A DNA stretch of 64,000 bases, taken from the NCBI RefSeq assembly GCF_019351435.1, contig NZ_JAHWYN010000005.1:223689-287688 (forward strand). The letters run 5' to 3'. Positions within the stretch are counted from its first letter, which is position 1; each line of letters opens with the position of its first letter. Origin of the DNA: Flavobacterium taihuense (GTDB taxonomy: Bacteria; Bacteroidota; Bacteroidia; Flavobacteriales; Flavobacteriaceae). The notes beneath the pieces were generated by a model. It was given only the letters and a program-made list of their open reading frames with translations, was not told the origin of the DNA and searched no databases. Of the stretch, positions 54,385 to 62,897 are shown one piece after another. A program made the position numbers and the translations under genes.

Positions 54385-55353
54385 ATGAACTCAAAAATAT
54401 ACCCATTACAGTTTGATGCAATCCTCAAAGAAAGAATTTGGGGTGGAGAAAAATTAAAAACAATCTTGAACAAACCAATTACTTCTAGTATTACAGGCGA
54501 GAGTTGGGAGTTGTCGACCGTTGAAGGAGATGTAAGTGTTGTTGCAAACGGTGATTATAAGGGAAAAGCATTGACAGAATTAATCAACGAATTGCCAAAC
54601 GAAATTCTTGGAACAGCCGTTTATAAAAGGTTTGGAAATCAATTTCCACTGCTTTTTAAATATTTGGATGCTCGTGAGGATTTATCCATTCAGGTTCATC
54701 CTAATGATGAATTGGCCAAAAAACGCCACAATTCTTTTGGTAAAACCGAAATGTGGTACGTGATGCAAGCCGATGCAGATGCAAGAATCATTGTAGGTTT
54801 TAAAAATGATTCCAGTGCTAAAGAATATGTAGAGCATCTTAATAATAAAACGTTAACCAGCATATTAGATGATGTAAAAGCAAAACCAGGGGATGTTTTT
54901 TTCTTAGAAACCGGTACTGTACATGCCATTGGAGCTGGATTGGTAGTTGCCGAAATTCAACAAACTTCTGATATTACCTATCGTTTATATGATTTTGACC
55001 GCAAAGACGCCCAAGGAAATACAAGAGAGCTTCATGTTGATTTGGCATTAGATGCCATAAACTATAAAAAAGTCAATACTTATAAAGAATATACCAAAGA
55101 AGTAAATAAGTCGAATACAGTAGTTGACTGTCCATACTTTACGACCAATTTTATTCCATTGGAAAATGAAAAAGAGGTTGTGAATTCAGGAATGTCTTTT
55201 GTGGTGTATATGTGTGTTGAAGGTTCTTTTGAAATAGCCTATGATGGTGTTACGTATCAATATATAAAAGGAGATACAGTACTTATTCCTGCTGCAATGA
55301 AGAACTATAATTTGAAGGGAAAAGCTTCTATTTTAGAAATTTACATTTCATAG
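54385..55353 (+). CDS. manA: Mannose-6-phosphate isomerase, class I
   Basis: 322 residues, the short Bacillus-type form. FDAILKERIWGGEKL, GESWELSTVEGDVS, QVHPND (zinc, ~98-103), GKTEMWYVMQ, and GTVHAIGAGLVVAEIQQTSDITYRLYDF are the family signatures. It interconverts fructose-6-P and mannose-6-P, feeding GDP-mannose and other activated sugars that the polysaccharide cluster may use. Confidence 0.95.
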   Translation: MNSKIYPLQFDAILKERIWGGEKLKTILNKPITSSITGESWELSTVEGDVSVVANGDYKGKALTELINELPNEILGTAVYKRFGNQFPLLFKYLDAREDLSIQVHPNDELAKKRHNSFGKTEMWYVMQADADARIIVGFKNDSSAKEYVEHLNNKTLTSILDDVKAKPGDVFFLETGTVHAIGAGLVVAEIQQTSDITYRLYDFDRKDAQGNTRELHVDLALDAINYKKVNTYKEYTKEVNKSNTVVDCPYFTTNFIPLENEKEVVNSGMSFVVYMCVEGSFEIAYDGVTYQYIKGDTVLIPAAMKNYNLKGKASILEIYIS

Positions 55354-55447
55354 ATGTGAATTTTATTTTTTATAGGTCATCTATGTTATCGCCTTTTATT
55401 GATGGGTGTTTGTTTGTAACAAACTAGTTTTTATGGCGATTTCATAG

Positions 55448-55477
55448 TTGGGAATAGAAAGATTATGTGTACTTTTG
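55448..55477 (+). promoter_or_regulatory. Predicted promoter for the 89-residue gene
   Basis: TTG at 55,448-55,450, a 19-nt spacer and TACTTTTG at 55,470-55,477, both elements matching. The start codon at 55,504 follows after 26 bases. Confidence 0.7.
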
Positions 55478-55503
55478 CAAACGCAAATTAAATAAAAAAT
55501 AAA

Positions 55504-55773
55504 ATGGCAAACGTTAAGAATTTAAAGAAAGACATCAACTACGTTTTAGGAGATATTATTGAAGCAGTTTACTTGTTTGAGATTTCTACAACAGGAAAAC
55601 CTACAGAAGAAACGAATGCATTAATTGACGAAGCTATCGCTGCTTTTGATGTTTTGATCACTAAAGTGAACGCTAAAAATGTTGAAAACAAAAAAGCACA
55701 TTTCAAACAAATAAATGTAGAATTGGAACAAACTGCTAATCAATTGATTGGTAAAATCAACGATTTGCAGTAA
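55504..55773 (+). CDS. Small conserved hypothetical protein
   Basis: 89 residues, fully helical in appearance: MANVKNLKKDINYVLGDIIEA, then TGKPTEETNALIDEAIAAFDVL and a C-terminal amphipathic helix. I do not recognise a named family, but the strong promoter and clean composition support a real, probably well-expressed gene. Immediately downstream is the tRNA-Thr pair with its own promoter. Function unknown. Confidence 0.8.
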   Translation: MANVKNLKKDINYVLGDIIEAVYLFEISTTGKPTEETNALIDEAIAAFDVLITKVNAKNVENKKAHFKQINVELEQTANQLIGKINDLQ

Positions 55774-55802
55774 AAAAAAGGGCAAAAAAAGTTTGAATTT
55801 AT

Positions 55803-55833
55803 TTTGGAAAAACGAAATACAGACTTATATTTG
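55803..55833 (+). promoter_or_regulatory. Predicted promoter for the tRNA-Thr genes
   Basis: TTTG at 55,803-55,806, a 19-nt spacer, then TATATTTG at 55,826-55,833. Fifteen bases separate it from the first tRNA. No second promoter of equal quality was seen before the second copy. Confidence 0.7.
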
Positions 55834-55848
55834 CACCCGTAATGAGTC

Positions 55849-55922
55849 GCCAGCGTAGCTCAGTTGGCTAGAGCAGCTGATTTGTAATCAGCAGGTCGTG
55901 GGTTCGAGTCCCTCCGCCGGCT
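55849..55922 (+). tRNA. tRNA-Thr (anticodon UGU), copy 1
   Basis: A 74-nt cloverleaf: acceptor GCCAGCG/CGCCGGC, D-arm GCTC/GAGC, anticodon arm GCTGA-TTTGTAA-TCAGC with anticodon TGT, T-arm GTGGG-TTCGAGT-CCCTC, discriminator T. The CCA end is not encoded. Two mismatches stand out: A4-C70 in the acceptor and a T-T pair in the T-stem. Both recur unchanged in copy 2, so they are not sequencing noise. Confidence 0.95.
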
Positions 55923-55925
55923 CAA

Positions 55926-55957
55926 AAAAACCATCTATTCATTTAGATGGTTTTTTA
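55926..55957 (+). terminator. Terminator-like hairpin after tRNA-Thr copy 1
   Basis: aaaccatct pairs with agatggttt around a short A/T loop, followed by a run of T. It lies between the two tRNA copies and resembles the hairpin after copy 2, suggesting the whole unit was duplicated. Confidence 0.8.
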
Positions 55958-55992
55958 TTTGAGTTTGACACATTGCAAAATATATTGAGTCC

Positions 55993-56066
55993 GCCAGCGT
56001 AGCTCAGTTGGCTAGAGCAGCTGATTTGTAATCAGCAGGTCGTGGGTTCGAGTCCCTCCGCCGGCT
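55993..56066 (+). tRNA. tRNA-Thr (anticodon UGU), copy 2
   Basis: Identical over 74 nt to the copy 144 bases upstream, with the same acceptor and T-stem mismatches. The five or six bases before each copy are also similar (gagtc/gagtcc). Confidence 0.95.
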
Positions 56067-56073
56067 CTTTAGT

Positions 56074-56106
56074 AAAACCATCTAACTTTTGTTAGGTGGT
56101 TTTTTA
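56074..56106 (+). terminator. Rho-independent terminator after tRNA-Thr copy 2
   Basis: aaccatctaac and gttaggtggtt form an 11-bp stem with one wobble position and a TTTT loop, followed by a T run. Confidence 0.85.
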
Positions 56107-56180
56107 TTTTATATCTGTACGGTCATGAAATCGGATTGGGATGGATCAGGGATTAGGATTCTGATCGGCTCGTGAGAGGA

Positions 56181-56340
56181 ATTGGAGGTGATATTTTTAA
56201 GTTTTAAACTTTCTCGCAAAGCCGCAAGCTGCAAAATTTAAAACTGTTTTCTTTGCGTCTCTGCGCCTTTGTGAGAGCTAAATTTAGGCAAAGATTAGCA
56301 AGAAATAAGAAAACTTAACTTAATAACGTTGGATTGGAGC
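56181..56340. repeat. Degenerate MITE/REP-like intergenic element
   Basis: The gap 56,107-56,443 has no gene. It holds an inverted pair: tctcgcaaagccgcaagctg near 56,212 against gcgcctttgtgaga ending near 56,276. On the right is cttaacttaataacgttg (56,315-56,332), which matches the terminal repeat of the element at 46,034 at 15 of 18 positions. attggag flanks both sides (56,181-56,187 and 56,334-56,340). The left terminal repeat is badly eroded, so an old or truncated copy is likely. Confidence 0.5.
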
Positions 56341-56443
56341 GAGCTACTGAAGTCGCTCATTCTGACAGCTATTGGAAAGCCTGGCCATGGTAATTTTTAC
56401 AAACGGACAAAAAGAAATTAACTGATGAATTTTGGATACAAAA

Positions 56444-56468
56444 AAACCGCCCTGATAAGGCGGTTTGC
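56444..56468 (-). terminator. Terminator of the DUF4369 lipoprotein gene
   Basis: aaaccgcc, a short loop, then ggcggttt, with a T-run on the minus-strand side. It lies 20 bases past the gene's stop. Confidence 0.85.
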
Positions 56469-56487
56469 ATATATAAAATAGGTTGAA

Positions 56488-57204
56488 CTATTTTGCTTCA
56501 TTTTTTTTGATGTCATTCACGTATTTGGTCAATTTTTTACCATAAAGAGAGTTGGCAACTTTTGGAGTCATTGATTTTTGAATGGTATCCAAATATTTAA
56601 TATTGATATCATAGATTTCGGCTAGAGCAATATATGGAGATACCTCGTGATCTTTGTTGTTAACAGCAAAATTGGTCGCGTAAAGGTATTTTCGTTTTAT
56701 ATTGTTGTCTTGTAAAGCGTTGAGACTATCAACTGCTTTGGCATTATTGCTTTTTATTGCTCTAAATTTTTTCTCGATCAAAGTTAGATTTTCATCATTG
56801 AAGCGAGAATTTATTTTTTTATATTCTTCAAATAATTCTTGGTTTTTGGATCCTGTGATTTTAGCACTTGAAATAAACGAATCTAAGTTGGTGTCAATAT
56901 TGATGGTTCCTGGCTCTGCAAAGAACATGATGTTATTGTCAAGGGAGTTGGTTACACCTCTGTCAAGATATAGATACAACATTTCTGGTGATTTCAAATC
57001 AATATTACTTTCAAAAGCAGCGTTTCCATCAATTTTTATACTGTCGATGGCAACTAGAGAAGAATCAGCATACTTTTGAATGTACAAGGTACCTTCTTTT
57101 AATCCCTTAATGTTTCCTGTGATATGCAGATTTGTTTTGGATTCATTTTTGTTACAAGCGACTAAAAGGAGTAGAGTAGCAAAAGCAATAATAGAATTTT
57201 TCAT
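56488..57204 (-). CDS. DUF4369-domain lipoprotein
   Basis: 238 residues from ATG at 57,204 (MKNSIIAF); a frame open to 57,252 adds non-signal-like residues. The N-terminus is a lipoprotein signal (LLLLVACN). The first half is DUF4369-like: LHITGNIKGLKEGTLYIQKY, DSIKIDGNAAFE, a stretch ending in FFAEPGTINI, and GSKNQELFEEYKKIN. The thioredoxin domain that often follows DUF4369 is absent, so the protein ends as a stand-alone helical second half. Location: periplasm-facing membrane. Role unknown. Confidence 0.82.
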   Translation of the reverse strand: MKNSIIAFATLLLLVACNKNESKTNLHITGNIKGLKEGTLYIQKYADSSLVAIDSIKIDGNAAFESNIDLKSPEMLYLYLDRGVTNSLDNNIMFFAEPGTINIDTNLDSFISSAKITGSKNQELFEEYKKINSRFNDENLTLIEKKFRAIKSNNAKAVDSLNALQDNNIKRKYLYATNFAVNNKDHEVSPYIALAEIYDINIKYLDTIQKSMTPKVANSLYGKKLTKYVNDIKKNEAK

Positions 57205-57346
57205 GTGTAAATAATATTTGTTTTTTGGGAACCTAAATGCATTATTCTTCATTGTTGAAGTATGATGTTTTTAGTTTTGTTTATTTTTGGCGCAAAATAA
57301 AGAAAATTGTTGGAATGAATCGTTTTAACGGGAGTGAATTTCAAAA

Positions 57347-57379
57347 AAAAATCCCATTCGCCGCGGCGAATGGGATTTT
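57347..57379 (-). terminator. Terminator of the M61 peptidase gene
   Basis: A perfect palindromic stem, aatcccattcgcc with ggcgaatgggatt around GC, with A and T runs on the two sides. It lies 19 bases past the peptidase stop and is strongly GC-clamped. Confidence 0.92.
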
Positions 57380-57397
57380 TGAATTGGACTTTTAAGA

Positions 57398-59260
57398 TTA
57401 TCCTTTCATCCAAGCTTCTCTAAGTGAGGCTTTTGAAGCGTCTGATGCTTCAAGACCGTTGGTGTCTATATAAGGGAATTTTACGGTTCCTTTTAATACT
57501 TGTTCTTTTCCATCACGTTTAATTTTGATTGTGATAGGATCGTTTTCTTTCCATTTTTGACTTTCGGTAATCATATCGTAAATATTGTCTAACGAATAAG
57601 CTTTGTCGTTGATGGCAAGAATTATATCTCCAGCTTTTAAATCTAAGGTTGAATAGAATATACTTAATTCTTTATTTGGAGCAACAAAGATCTCTTTGTT
57701 TTCATGATTTACAGCGATATATGGAACCTGACCTTTTAGGAATATTCCTTCTGGAGTTTTTTTGGTTACTTTTGTTACTCCAACTTTTGTTAAATACTCA
57801 TAATACGGTATTGGAGTTGGTCCAGATACGTATTTAGTTAAAAAATCGCCCACTTCAGGATAAGTTAGTGCTGTTATTTTTGCAAATAGATCTGCATCAT
57901 TAAAGGGTTTTGAAACTCCATATTCATTAGATAATTGGTGCATTAAGTCTAAGATTCCTCTTTTTCCATTGCTGCTTTCTCTGATTTGTATGTCCAAACA
58001 CATTCCAATTAAAGCTCCTTTTTGATATACATTTAAGTATTGATCTTTGTAAGGTTCGGTCAATACATTGGCACTCATAGTGGTAAATGGCATAGTGTCA
58101 TTCATAGTGTTGGCACTTTCTATTTTTTCGGCTATTCGAGAATAAAATTCATCTTCTTTGATTAATCCTTGGTTGATTTGGAAGAGATTGGCAAAGTATT
58201 CCGTCACTCCTTCGTACATCCATAAATGTTGGGACATTTTAGGAGCATTGTAATCAAAATATTGAATTTCTTTAGAATGAATGGTTAAAGGAGTTACAAT
58301 ATGAAAGAATTCATGAGAAACCACATCTTTCATTTGTTTAACCAATTCGTCTAAAGGCATCATTTCGGGCATAACAACAGTAGTTGCCGTAGGATGTTCT
58401 AATGCGCCAAAACCTTTTGCATCGGTTGGAGTCATTGTAGATAAATATAGAATAACAGTATACTTTTTTGTGGAATTAATTTTGCCTAAAAATGTTTTTT
58501 GAGCCGTCATCACCGTCTTCATTTCGGGAGTGATGCTCTCAGCTGTTACTTTTCCTGATGGTGAGTAAACTGCAATTTGAATATCCATATTGTCTACCGT
58601 AAAAGTGGTATAGTCAGGTTTAGAATACATAATTGGATTTTCCAGTAATTCGGAGTAAAGTGGCATTTCAAAAAGATCCACTGTTTTAGAACTATCTTTG
58701 TCAATCATTGAAGTAGCTCCCCAAAGTGTTTCAGGATGCGTTATGGTAACTTTGTACGGCATCTCTTTTTTGTCTTGGAAATAACCAACAAAACCATGCA
58801 AGTTCAGCATGAAATTTTTATTTGCATCAATGTTGGTTCCTGCGGGAGAGAATACATCGTCTTTTCCAAAACCTCTTCCTTTTTCGGTGTCAAAAGTGTC
58901 GTTTACTAAATATGTAATTTTTATTAGTGATTTAGCATTTTTGATTGACCAAGTGTTGTCATCTGTTTTTGAGACAGTCAATAAGTTTCCTTTACTATCA
59001 TAAGCTTTGAAATCTGCAATGTATTTACCGTAATCATCTACTGAATAAGTTCCAGGAACTGTTTTTGGAAGACTATAAGTAATAACATCCGCTTTGATTT
59101 TTGGTGCTTTTACTGTAACCAGAACTTGGTCATCTTTTACATCAGTAAGATTGATATTGACTTCAATTTCTTCTTTTTTAGAATCTACAGGGGTTGTAGT
59201 GGTCGCTTTACTTGTCCAAATTAAGGAAGAAAAAGCAATTGCAAAGATTATTTTTTTCAT
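57398..59260 (-). CDS. M61-family metallopeptidase (glycyl aminopeptidase type) with PDZ domain
   Basis: 620 residues with a signal peptide (~1-20). The N-terminal beta domain (~30-200) is followed by the zinc site VVSHEFFHIVTP (HExxH, ~319-330) and the third ligand Glu in LWMYEGVTEYFANLF. A C-terminal PDZ region (~505-590) contains LDLKAGDIILAINDKAYSLDN. The family includes glycyl aminopeptidases that act outside the cytoplasm. It stands alone between a terminator and a long AT-rich 5' region. Confidence 0.92.
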   Translation of the reverse strand: MKKIIFAIAFSSLIWTSKATTTTPVDSKKEEIEVNINLTDVKDDQVLVTVKAPKIKADVITYSLPKTVPGTYSVDDYGKYIADFKAYDSKGNLLTVSKTDDNTWSIKNAKSLIKITYLVNDTFDTEKGRGFGKDDVFSPAGTNIDANKNFMLNLHGFVGYFQDKKEMPYKVTITHPETLWGATSMIDKDSSKTVDLFEMPLYSELLENPIMYSKPDYTTFTVDNMDIQIAVYSPSGKVTAESITPEMKTVMTAQKTFLGKINSTKKYTVILYLSTMTPTDAKGFGALEHPTATTVVMPEMMPLDELVKQMKDVVSHEFFHIVTPLTIHSKEIQYFDYNAPKMSQHLWMYEGVTEYFANLFQINQGLIKEDEFYSRIAEKIESANTMNDTMPFTTMSANVLTEPYKDQYLNVYQKGALIGMCLDIQIRESSNGKRGILDLMHQLSNEYGVSKPFNDADLFAKITALTYPEVGDFLTKYVSGPTPIPYYEYLTKVGVTKVTKKTPEGIFLKGQVPYIAVNHENKEIFVAPNKELSIFYSTLDLKAGDIILAINDKAYSLDNIYDMITESQKWKENDPITIKIKRDGKEQVLKGTVKFPYIDTNGLEASDASKASLREAWMKG

Positions 59261-59485
59261 TTTTGTTAATGTTTGTTTTGTGCATTAGTATTTTAAAATC
59301 TAAAAATGTTACAAAAATCTTTTAATAAAAGTAAATCCAATAAAAAAATAACTCAAAAAGAGGGATTTCAACTGAATTGCATGAATTCTAGTCTATTCAA
59401 AAAACTAAGATAGCATGAGTATGGTTTAGATTATTAGATTACTATTCTTTAATAGTAAAGTAAAACTTAAAAAAAGAAATAAAAA

Positions 59486-59514
59486 AAAACTCCTGATATA
59501 CAGGAGTTTTTTAG
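59486..59514 (-). terminator. Terminator of the DUF2805 gene
   Basis: aaactcctg-atata-caggagttt, a 9-bp stem, with A and T runs on both sides. It lies eight bases from the gene's stop on the minus strand. Confidence 0.85.
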
Positions 59515-59521
59515 GTTTGGG

Positions 59522-59803
59522 TTAGTCTAGTTTATTTTTTATATAATATTTTCCGTCTAAATCATCATCAAAATCATCAATTTTTAGAGGTTTGGGTTTT
59601 GGTTTACTTGCGATGGCTTTCTTTTTCCACATTTCATATTTCTCTGCAGGCATTTTCTTTTTCATAATTTCAAGAACCTCCTTTTCAGCTAATCCAAATT
59701 CTTTTTTGATAATCTCAAATGGATTTTTTTCCTCTTGGGCTAATGTAATTAGCCTTTCTGTTTGTTCCCAGTTCAATTCTTTGCGGTTACTCTTTTTCAT
59801 CAC
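59522..59803 (-). CDS. DUF2805 / TIGR03643-type small protein
   Basis: 93 residues. LNWEQTERLITLAQEEKNPFEIIKKEFGLAEKEVLEIMKK is a helix-turn-helix-like stretch defining DUF2805. MPAEKYEMWKKKA follows, then a basic-acidic tail. The family is conserved in Bacteroidetes and other phyla and has no established role; nucleic-acid binding is plausible but unproven. The start may be the first or second Met (MMKKSN). Confidence 0.85.
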   Translation of the reverse strand: MMKKSNRKELNWEQTERLITLAQEEKNPFEIIKKEFGLAEKEVLEIMKKKMPAEKYEMWKKKAIASKPKPKPLKIDDFDDDLDGKYYIKNKLD

Positions 59804-59981
59804 GTGAAAATTAATTCTATTTGGTGTTAATGATTAATAAATCTGATTTTAAATCTTATACCAATATTAATAAAAATTATTATTACTTTTTATTTTAATT
59901 GGAAAAAATATTCATTTTTTAATTCTTTTTTAGGCTAACGATGTTTTTGAAAATATATTTTAAGTTAATTTTTAAACAATT

Positions 59982-60584
59982 CTATTTGATTACTCTAAAA
60001 GTAAGATTTATTCTGGGACCAATTGGTTTTGCTGTTTTTGGGACCTGATGCTTCCAAAAATGTTGTGTAGTGCCTTTCATTAATAATAAACTGCCATTTT
60101 CGAGGATTATGTTTTTCTTCTGGGTAGTATCAATGTTGTGTTTTAACTGAAAAATTCTTTCGGCTCCCAAACTCAATGAGGCAATTATGGGGTTTGTTCC
60201 TAATTCTCTTTCGTTATCGGCATGCCAGCCATTGCTGTCACTGCCATCTCTATAATAATTTAATAAAACGGTTGTAAAAACTGTGTTGGAAACATTTTCG
60301 ACAAGAGATTTTAGTTTTTGCAAAGGCAATGTCCAATAGTGAGGTTGCATGATAATATTCGAATAGGAGTAGGGCTTTCCTTCATTTCCAAACAAAGCAG
60401 TCAATCGTGGTTGCAAATGTTTTTTGCCATAAACCGTAATTTCATCCTGTTGCCAAGGTATGGTTTTAAGTAATTCTTGAAAAAGTAAATCTGCTTCTTC
60501 TTCTGAAAGAAAAGCAGGGAAGTAGATGATTTCGGCATCCGGTAAATCTAAAAATAGGGGTTCAGATTGAAAAAGTGAATTCAT
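59982..60584 (-). CDS. alkB: AlkB-like 2-oxoglutarate/Fe(II)-dependent dioxygenase
   Basis: 200 residues. Fe(II) ligands are in WHADNERELG (H-x-D) and QHFWKHQVPKT (distal His), and the 2-oxoglutarate-binding Arg pair lies in RINLTFRVI at the C-terminus. YSNIIMQPHYW and LLNYYRDGSDSNGWHADNE are typical for the ALKBH2/3-like bacterial subgroup. It repairs N-alkylated bases in DNA or RNA by oxidative demethylation. Monocistronic. Confidence 0.92.
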   Translation of the reverse strand: MNSLFQSEPLFLDLPDAEIIYFPAFLSEEEADLLFQELLKTIPWQQDEITVYGKKHLQPRLTALFGNEGKPYSYSNIIMQPHYWTLPLQKLKSLVENVSNTVFTTVLLNYYRDGSDSNGWHADNERELGTNPIIASLSLGAERIFQLKHNIDTTQKKNIILENGSLLLMKGTTQHFWKHQVPKTAKPIGPRINLTFRVIK

Positions 60585-60595
60585 AATGCAAAAAT

Positions 60596-60634
60596 AAAGA
60601 GAAAAACAAAATCAAGCCTCTTGTTTTTCTCTTT
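60596..60634 (-). terminator. Terminator of aqpZ
   Basis: aaagagaaaaacaa at 60,596-60,609 and ttgtttttctcttt at 60,621-60,634 form a perfect 14-bp stem with an 11-nt loop. It lies downstream of aqpZ on the minus strand and overlaps the alkB upstream region. Confidence 0.85.
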
Positions 60635-60656
60635 ATAATTTATAGGGCTATAAAAT

Positions 60657-61364
60657 CTAAGCTTCTGAATGATCTTGCAATAGATTTTTATAAATGAAGC
60701 CAGCGACTATTGCGCCTAAAATTGGGGCTACCCAAAACAACCAAAGTTGTGACAGTGGCTCTCCACCTACGAAAATAGCTTGTGATAATGATCTTGCCGG
60801 ATTTACGGATGTATTTGTGATTGGAATACTGATTAAGTGAATAAGGGTTAGAGCAAGTCCGATAGCAATTCCGGCAAATTTTCCGTTGGCAAATTTGTCT
60901 GTGGCCCCCAGTATAATTAAAAGGAAAAATAAGGTTAGCACAAATTCGGTAACAAAAGCGGCCTGCATAGAATAACCATCGGGAGAAAAGGCTCCATATC
61001 CATTAGATGCAAAAGCACCTGCCTTAGTGTTGTCTATCATAAATCCAGCTTTTCCGGATGCAATACTGTAAAGTGTTCCTGCTGCTGCGACAGCGCCAAC
61101 ACATTGTGCAATAATATAGGGAAGTAATTCTTTGGCCGAAAATCTTCCGCCAGCCCATAATCCAAAAGAGACTGCAGGATTAAAATGTCCTCCAGAAATA
61201 TGTCCAACTGCATAAGCCATTGTCAAAACCGTTAATCCAAAGGCCAATGAAACTCCCACAAATCCAATTCCTAAATTAGGAATTCCTGCGGCAAAAAGCG
61301 CGCTTCCACAACCTCCAAAAACCAACCAATACGTTCCGAAAAATTCTGCAAAAAGTTTTTTCAT
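60657..61364 (-). CDS. aqpZ: Aquaporin Z
   Basis: 235 residues, six helices. Two NPA boxes: [13 protein letters not shown] (~60-72) and [13 protein letters not shown] (~180-192). [22 protein letters not shown] at the start and a Cys before the second NPA-like loop region are consistent with AqpZ. It allows water flow across the inner membrane. A long AT-rich 5' region separates it from the EamA gene. Confidence 0.95.
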   Translation of the reverse strand: MKKLFAEFFGTYWLVFGGCGSALFAAGIPNLGIGFVGVSLAFGLTVLTMAYAVGHISGGHFNPAVSFGLWAGGRFSAKELLPYIIAQCVGAVAAAGTLYSIASGKAGFMIDNTKAGAFASNGYGAFSPDGYSMQAAFVTEFVLTLFFLLIILGATDKFANGKFAGIAIGLALTLIHLISIPITNTSVNPARSLSQAIFVGGEPLSQLWLFWVAPILGAIVAGFIYKNLLQDHSEA

Positions 61365-61475
61365 AATAAAAAAATTAAGTTAATAATTAATAGGTGAAAA
61401 TTTATAAAAAGGTATTCCAATATACTGTCTTTGTAGTTTAACAAGAATTGTATGGATTACGAATTTATAAAAAAA

Positions 61476-61532
61476 GTAACACATAATGATTATTACTGTG
61501 TTTTTTTAATACTGATAGTCATTATGTGTTAC
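61476..61532 (-). terminator. Long-stem inverted repeat at the 3' end of the EamA gene
   Basis: gtaacacataatga at 61,476-61,489 pairs perfectly with tcattatgtgttac at 61,519-61,532, including one more base on the outside, around a 29-nt T-rich loop. The right arm covers the gene's stop codon (61,529-61,531). It is probably a terminator; regulatory binding is an alternative. Confidence 0.65.
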
Positions 61533-62422
61533 TGTTTTTTGAAAGTTATATTCATTATTACAATGGCAAATATTATTAGTAGTATGCCAATCCATTGTAA
61601 GAAGACCACTTCTTCATGAAGAAGAGTGTAAGCCATTAGAACAGAAACAGGAAGTTCAAGAGCAGAAACGATGCTTCCCAATCCAATTCCCGTAAGAGGG
61701 AAACCTATATTCATAAGCATAGGGGGAATAATAGTGCCAAAAAGTGATAATATGATTCCCCATTTCAGAAATATTGCAAATTGAAACGGAGTATTTTGTG
61801 TTACGATTCCAAAGGCAAAAACAATTATTGCTCCTCCCAAAAGCATATACAGGCTTCGTTGAGCCGAAGAAATTCCTAAACCAACTCTATTTGCTGTAAA
61901 CATTGTGGTCGTAAAGGAGCAGGCAGCTAACATTCCAAGAGTAATTCCGCGCCAATCCAATTGAATTTCATTCTTAAATATATTGGTAGCCAAAAGCGTT
62001 CCTAATAAAACCACAACAGCAGCAACGATTTTTTGGATAGAAGGTGCTTTTTTTTCCAAAATCATTTCCAGTAATAAACCAATCCATACGGTTTGCATCA
62101 ATAGTATGATGGCTATGGAAACAGGAATGTATTTCACGGCCATATAATAAAAGACACTTGTCAGACCCATAGAGGTGCCGGCAATCATCAACTGAAATAT
62201 GTTTTTCTTCGTGGCTTTTACAACCTCGGTTTCACTTTTGGCTTTTTGAAATGCATTAATGATAAGGATTCCAGCAATTCCCAATATAAATTGAGAAATC
62301 GTAACCTCGGCGGTAGTATAACCTTCGGTGTAAGCCATTTTTACAAATGTAGCCAGCATTCCGTAACTGGTCGCGCCAAATCCTACCAAGAAAACGCCCT
62401 TGAGTGTATTGTTTTTAAACAT
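61529..62422 (-). CDS. EamA-family DMT transporter
   Basis: 297 residues with ten predicted helices in two five-helix EamA halves (~8-140 and ~155-295). Each half has the usual Gly/Pro pattern: FGATSYGMLATFVKMAY, GITLGMLAACSFTTTMF, PPMLMNIGFPLTGIGLGSIVSALELPVSVLMAYTLLHEEV. Likely exports amino acids or other small metabolites; substrate not predictable. Its stop lies within a long inverted repeat. Confidence 0.9.
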   Translation of the reverse strand: MFKNNTLKGVFLVGFGATSYGMLATFVKMAYTEGYTTAEVTISQFILGIAGILIINAFQKAKSETEVVKATKKNIFQLMIAGTSMGLTSVFYYMAVKYIPVSIAIILLMQTVWIGLLLEMILEKKAPSIQKIVAAVVVLLGTLLATNIFKNEIQLDWRGITLGMLAACSFTTTMFTANRVGLGISSAQRSLYMLLGGAIIVFAFGIVTQNTPFQFAIFLKWGIILSLFGTIIPPMLMNIGFPLTGIGLGSIVSALELPVSVLMAYTLLHEEVVFLQWIGILLIIFAIVIMNITFKKQ

Positions 62423-62465
62423 TTTGAGTGTGTGATTTTTAATTTAGTAGAAAATAAAACGAAGT

Positions 62466-62897
62466 CTATTTTGCTTCAATAGTTGATTGCTGTTCTTTTT
62501 CAAGTTCTTTATGAGTCAAATCACTCAAATGCAAACGCAAAGCATCAACCGAAATGTTAATCTCCCAAAAGCACAATGCCAAAGAGATTAACAAAGCAAG
62601 CAAGCTGGAACCAAATAAATAAATCCCAGTCAATTGATAATCTAAAAACAAAACAAGCATGGTAAAAACGGATAGGAACAAACTCAATACGCCAGCCATT
62701 TGCATATAACGGATAAGGGTTAATCGAAGGTTGAGGTTTTTTATTTCTAGCAAGATCATTCGATTCTCTTTCTCTTTGTAGACCTTCTTCAACCCGCGTA
62801 CAATGGTTGCAACTGTTAAAAATCGATTAGTGTAAGCCAGCAAGATTAATGAAGTAGCCGAAAAGAGCAATGCAGGAGTTTCTATGTGAAGTGTCAT
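62466..62897 (-). CDS. DUF2721 membrane protein
   Basis: 143 residues with three to four helices. The N-terminal segment FSATSLILLAYTNRFLTVATIVRGLKK, then LRLTLIRYMQMAGVLSLFLSVFTML, and FWEINISVDALRLHLSDL near the C-terminus are the DUF2721 pattern. Function unknown. It is 43 bases upstream of the EamA gene on the same strand. Confidence 0.85.
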   Translation of the reverse strand: MTLHIETPALLFSATSLILLAYTNRFLTVATIVRGLKKVYKEKENRMILLEIKNLNLRLTLIRYMQMAGVLSLFLSVFTMLVLFLDYQLTGIYLFGSSLLALLISLALCFWEINISVDALRLHLSDLTHKELEKEQQSTIEAK

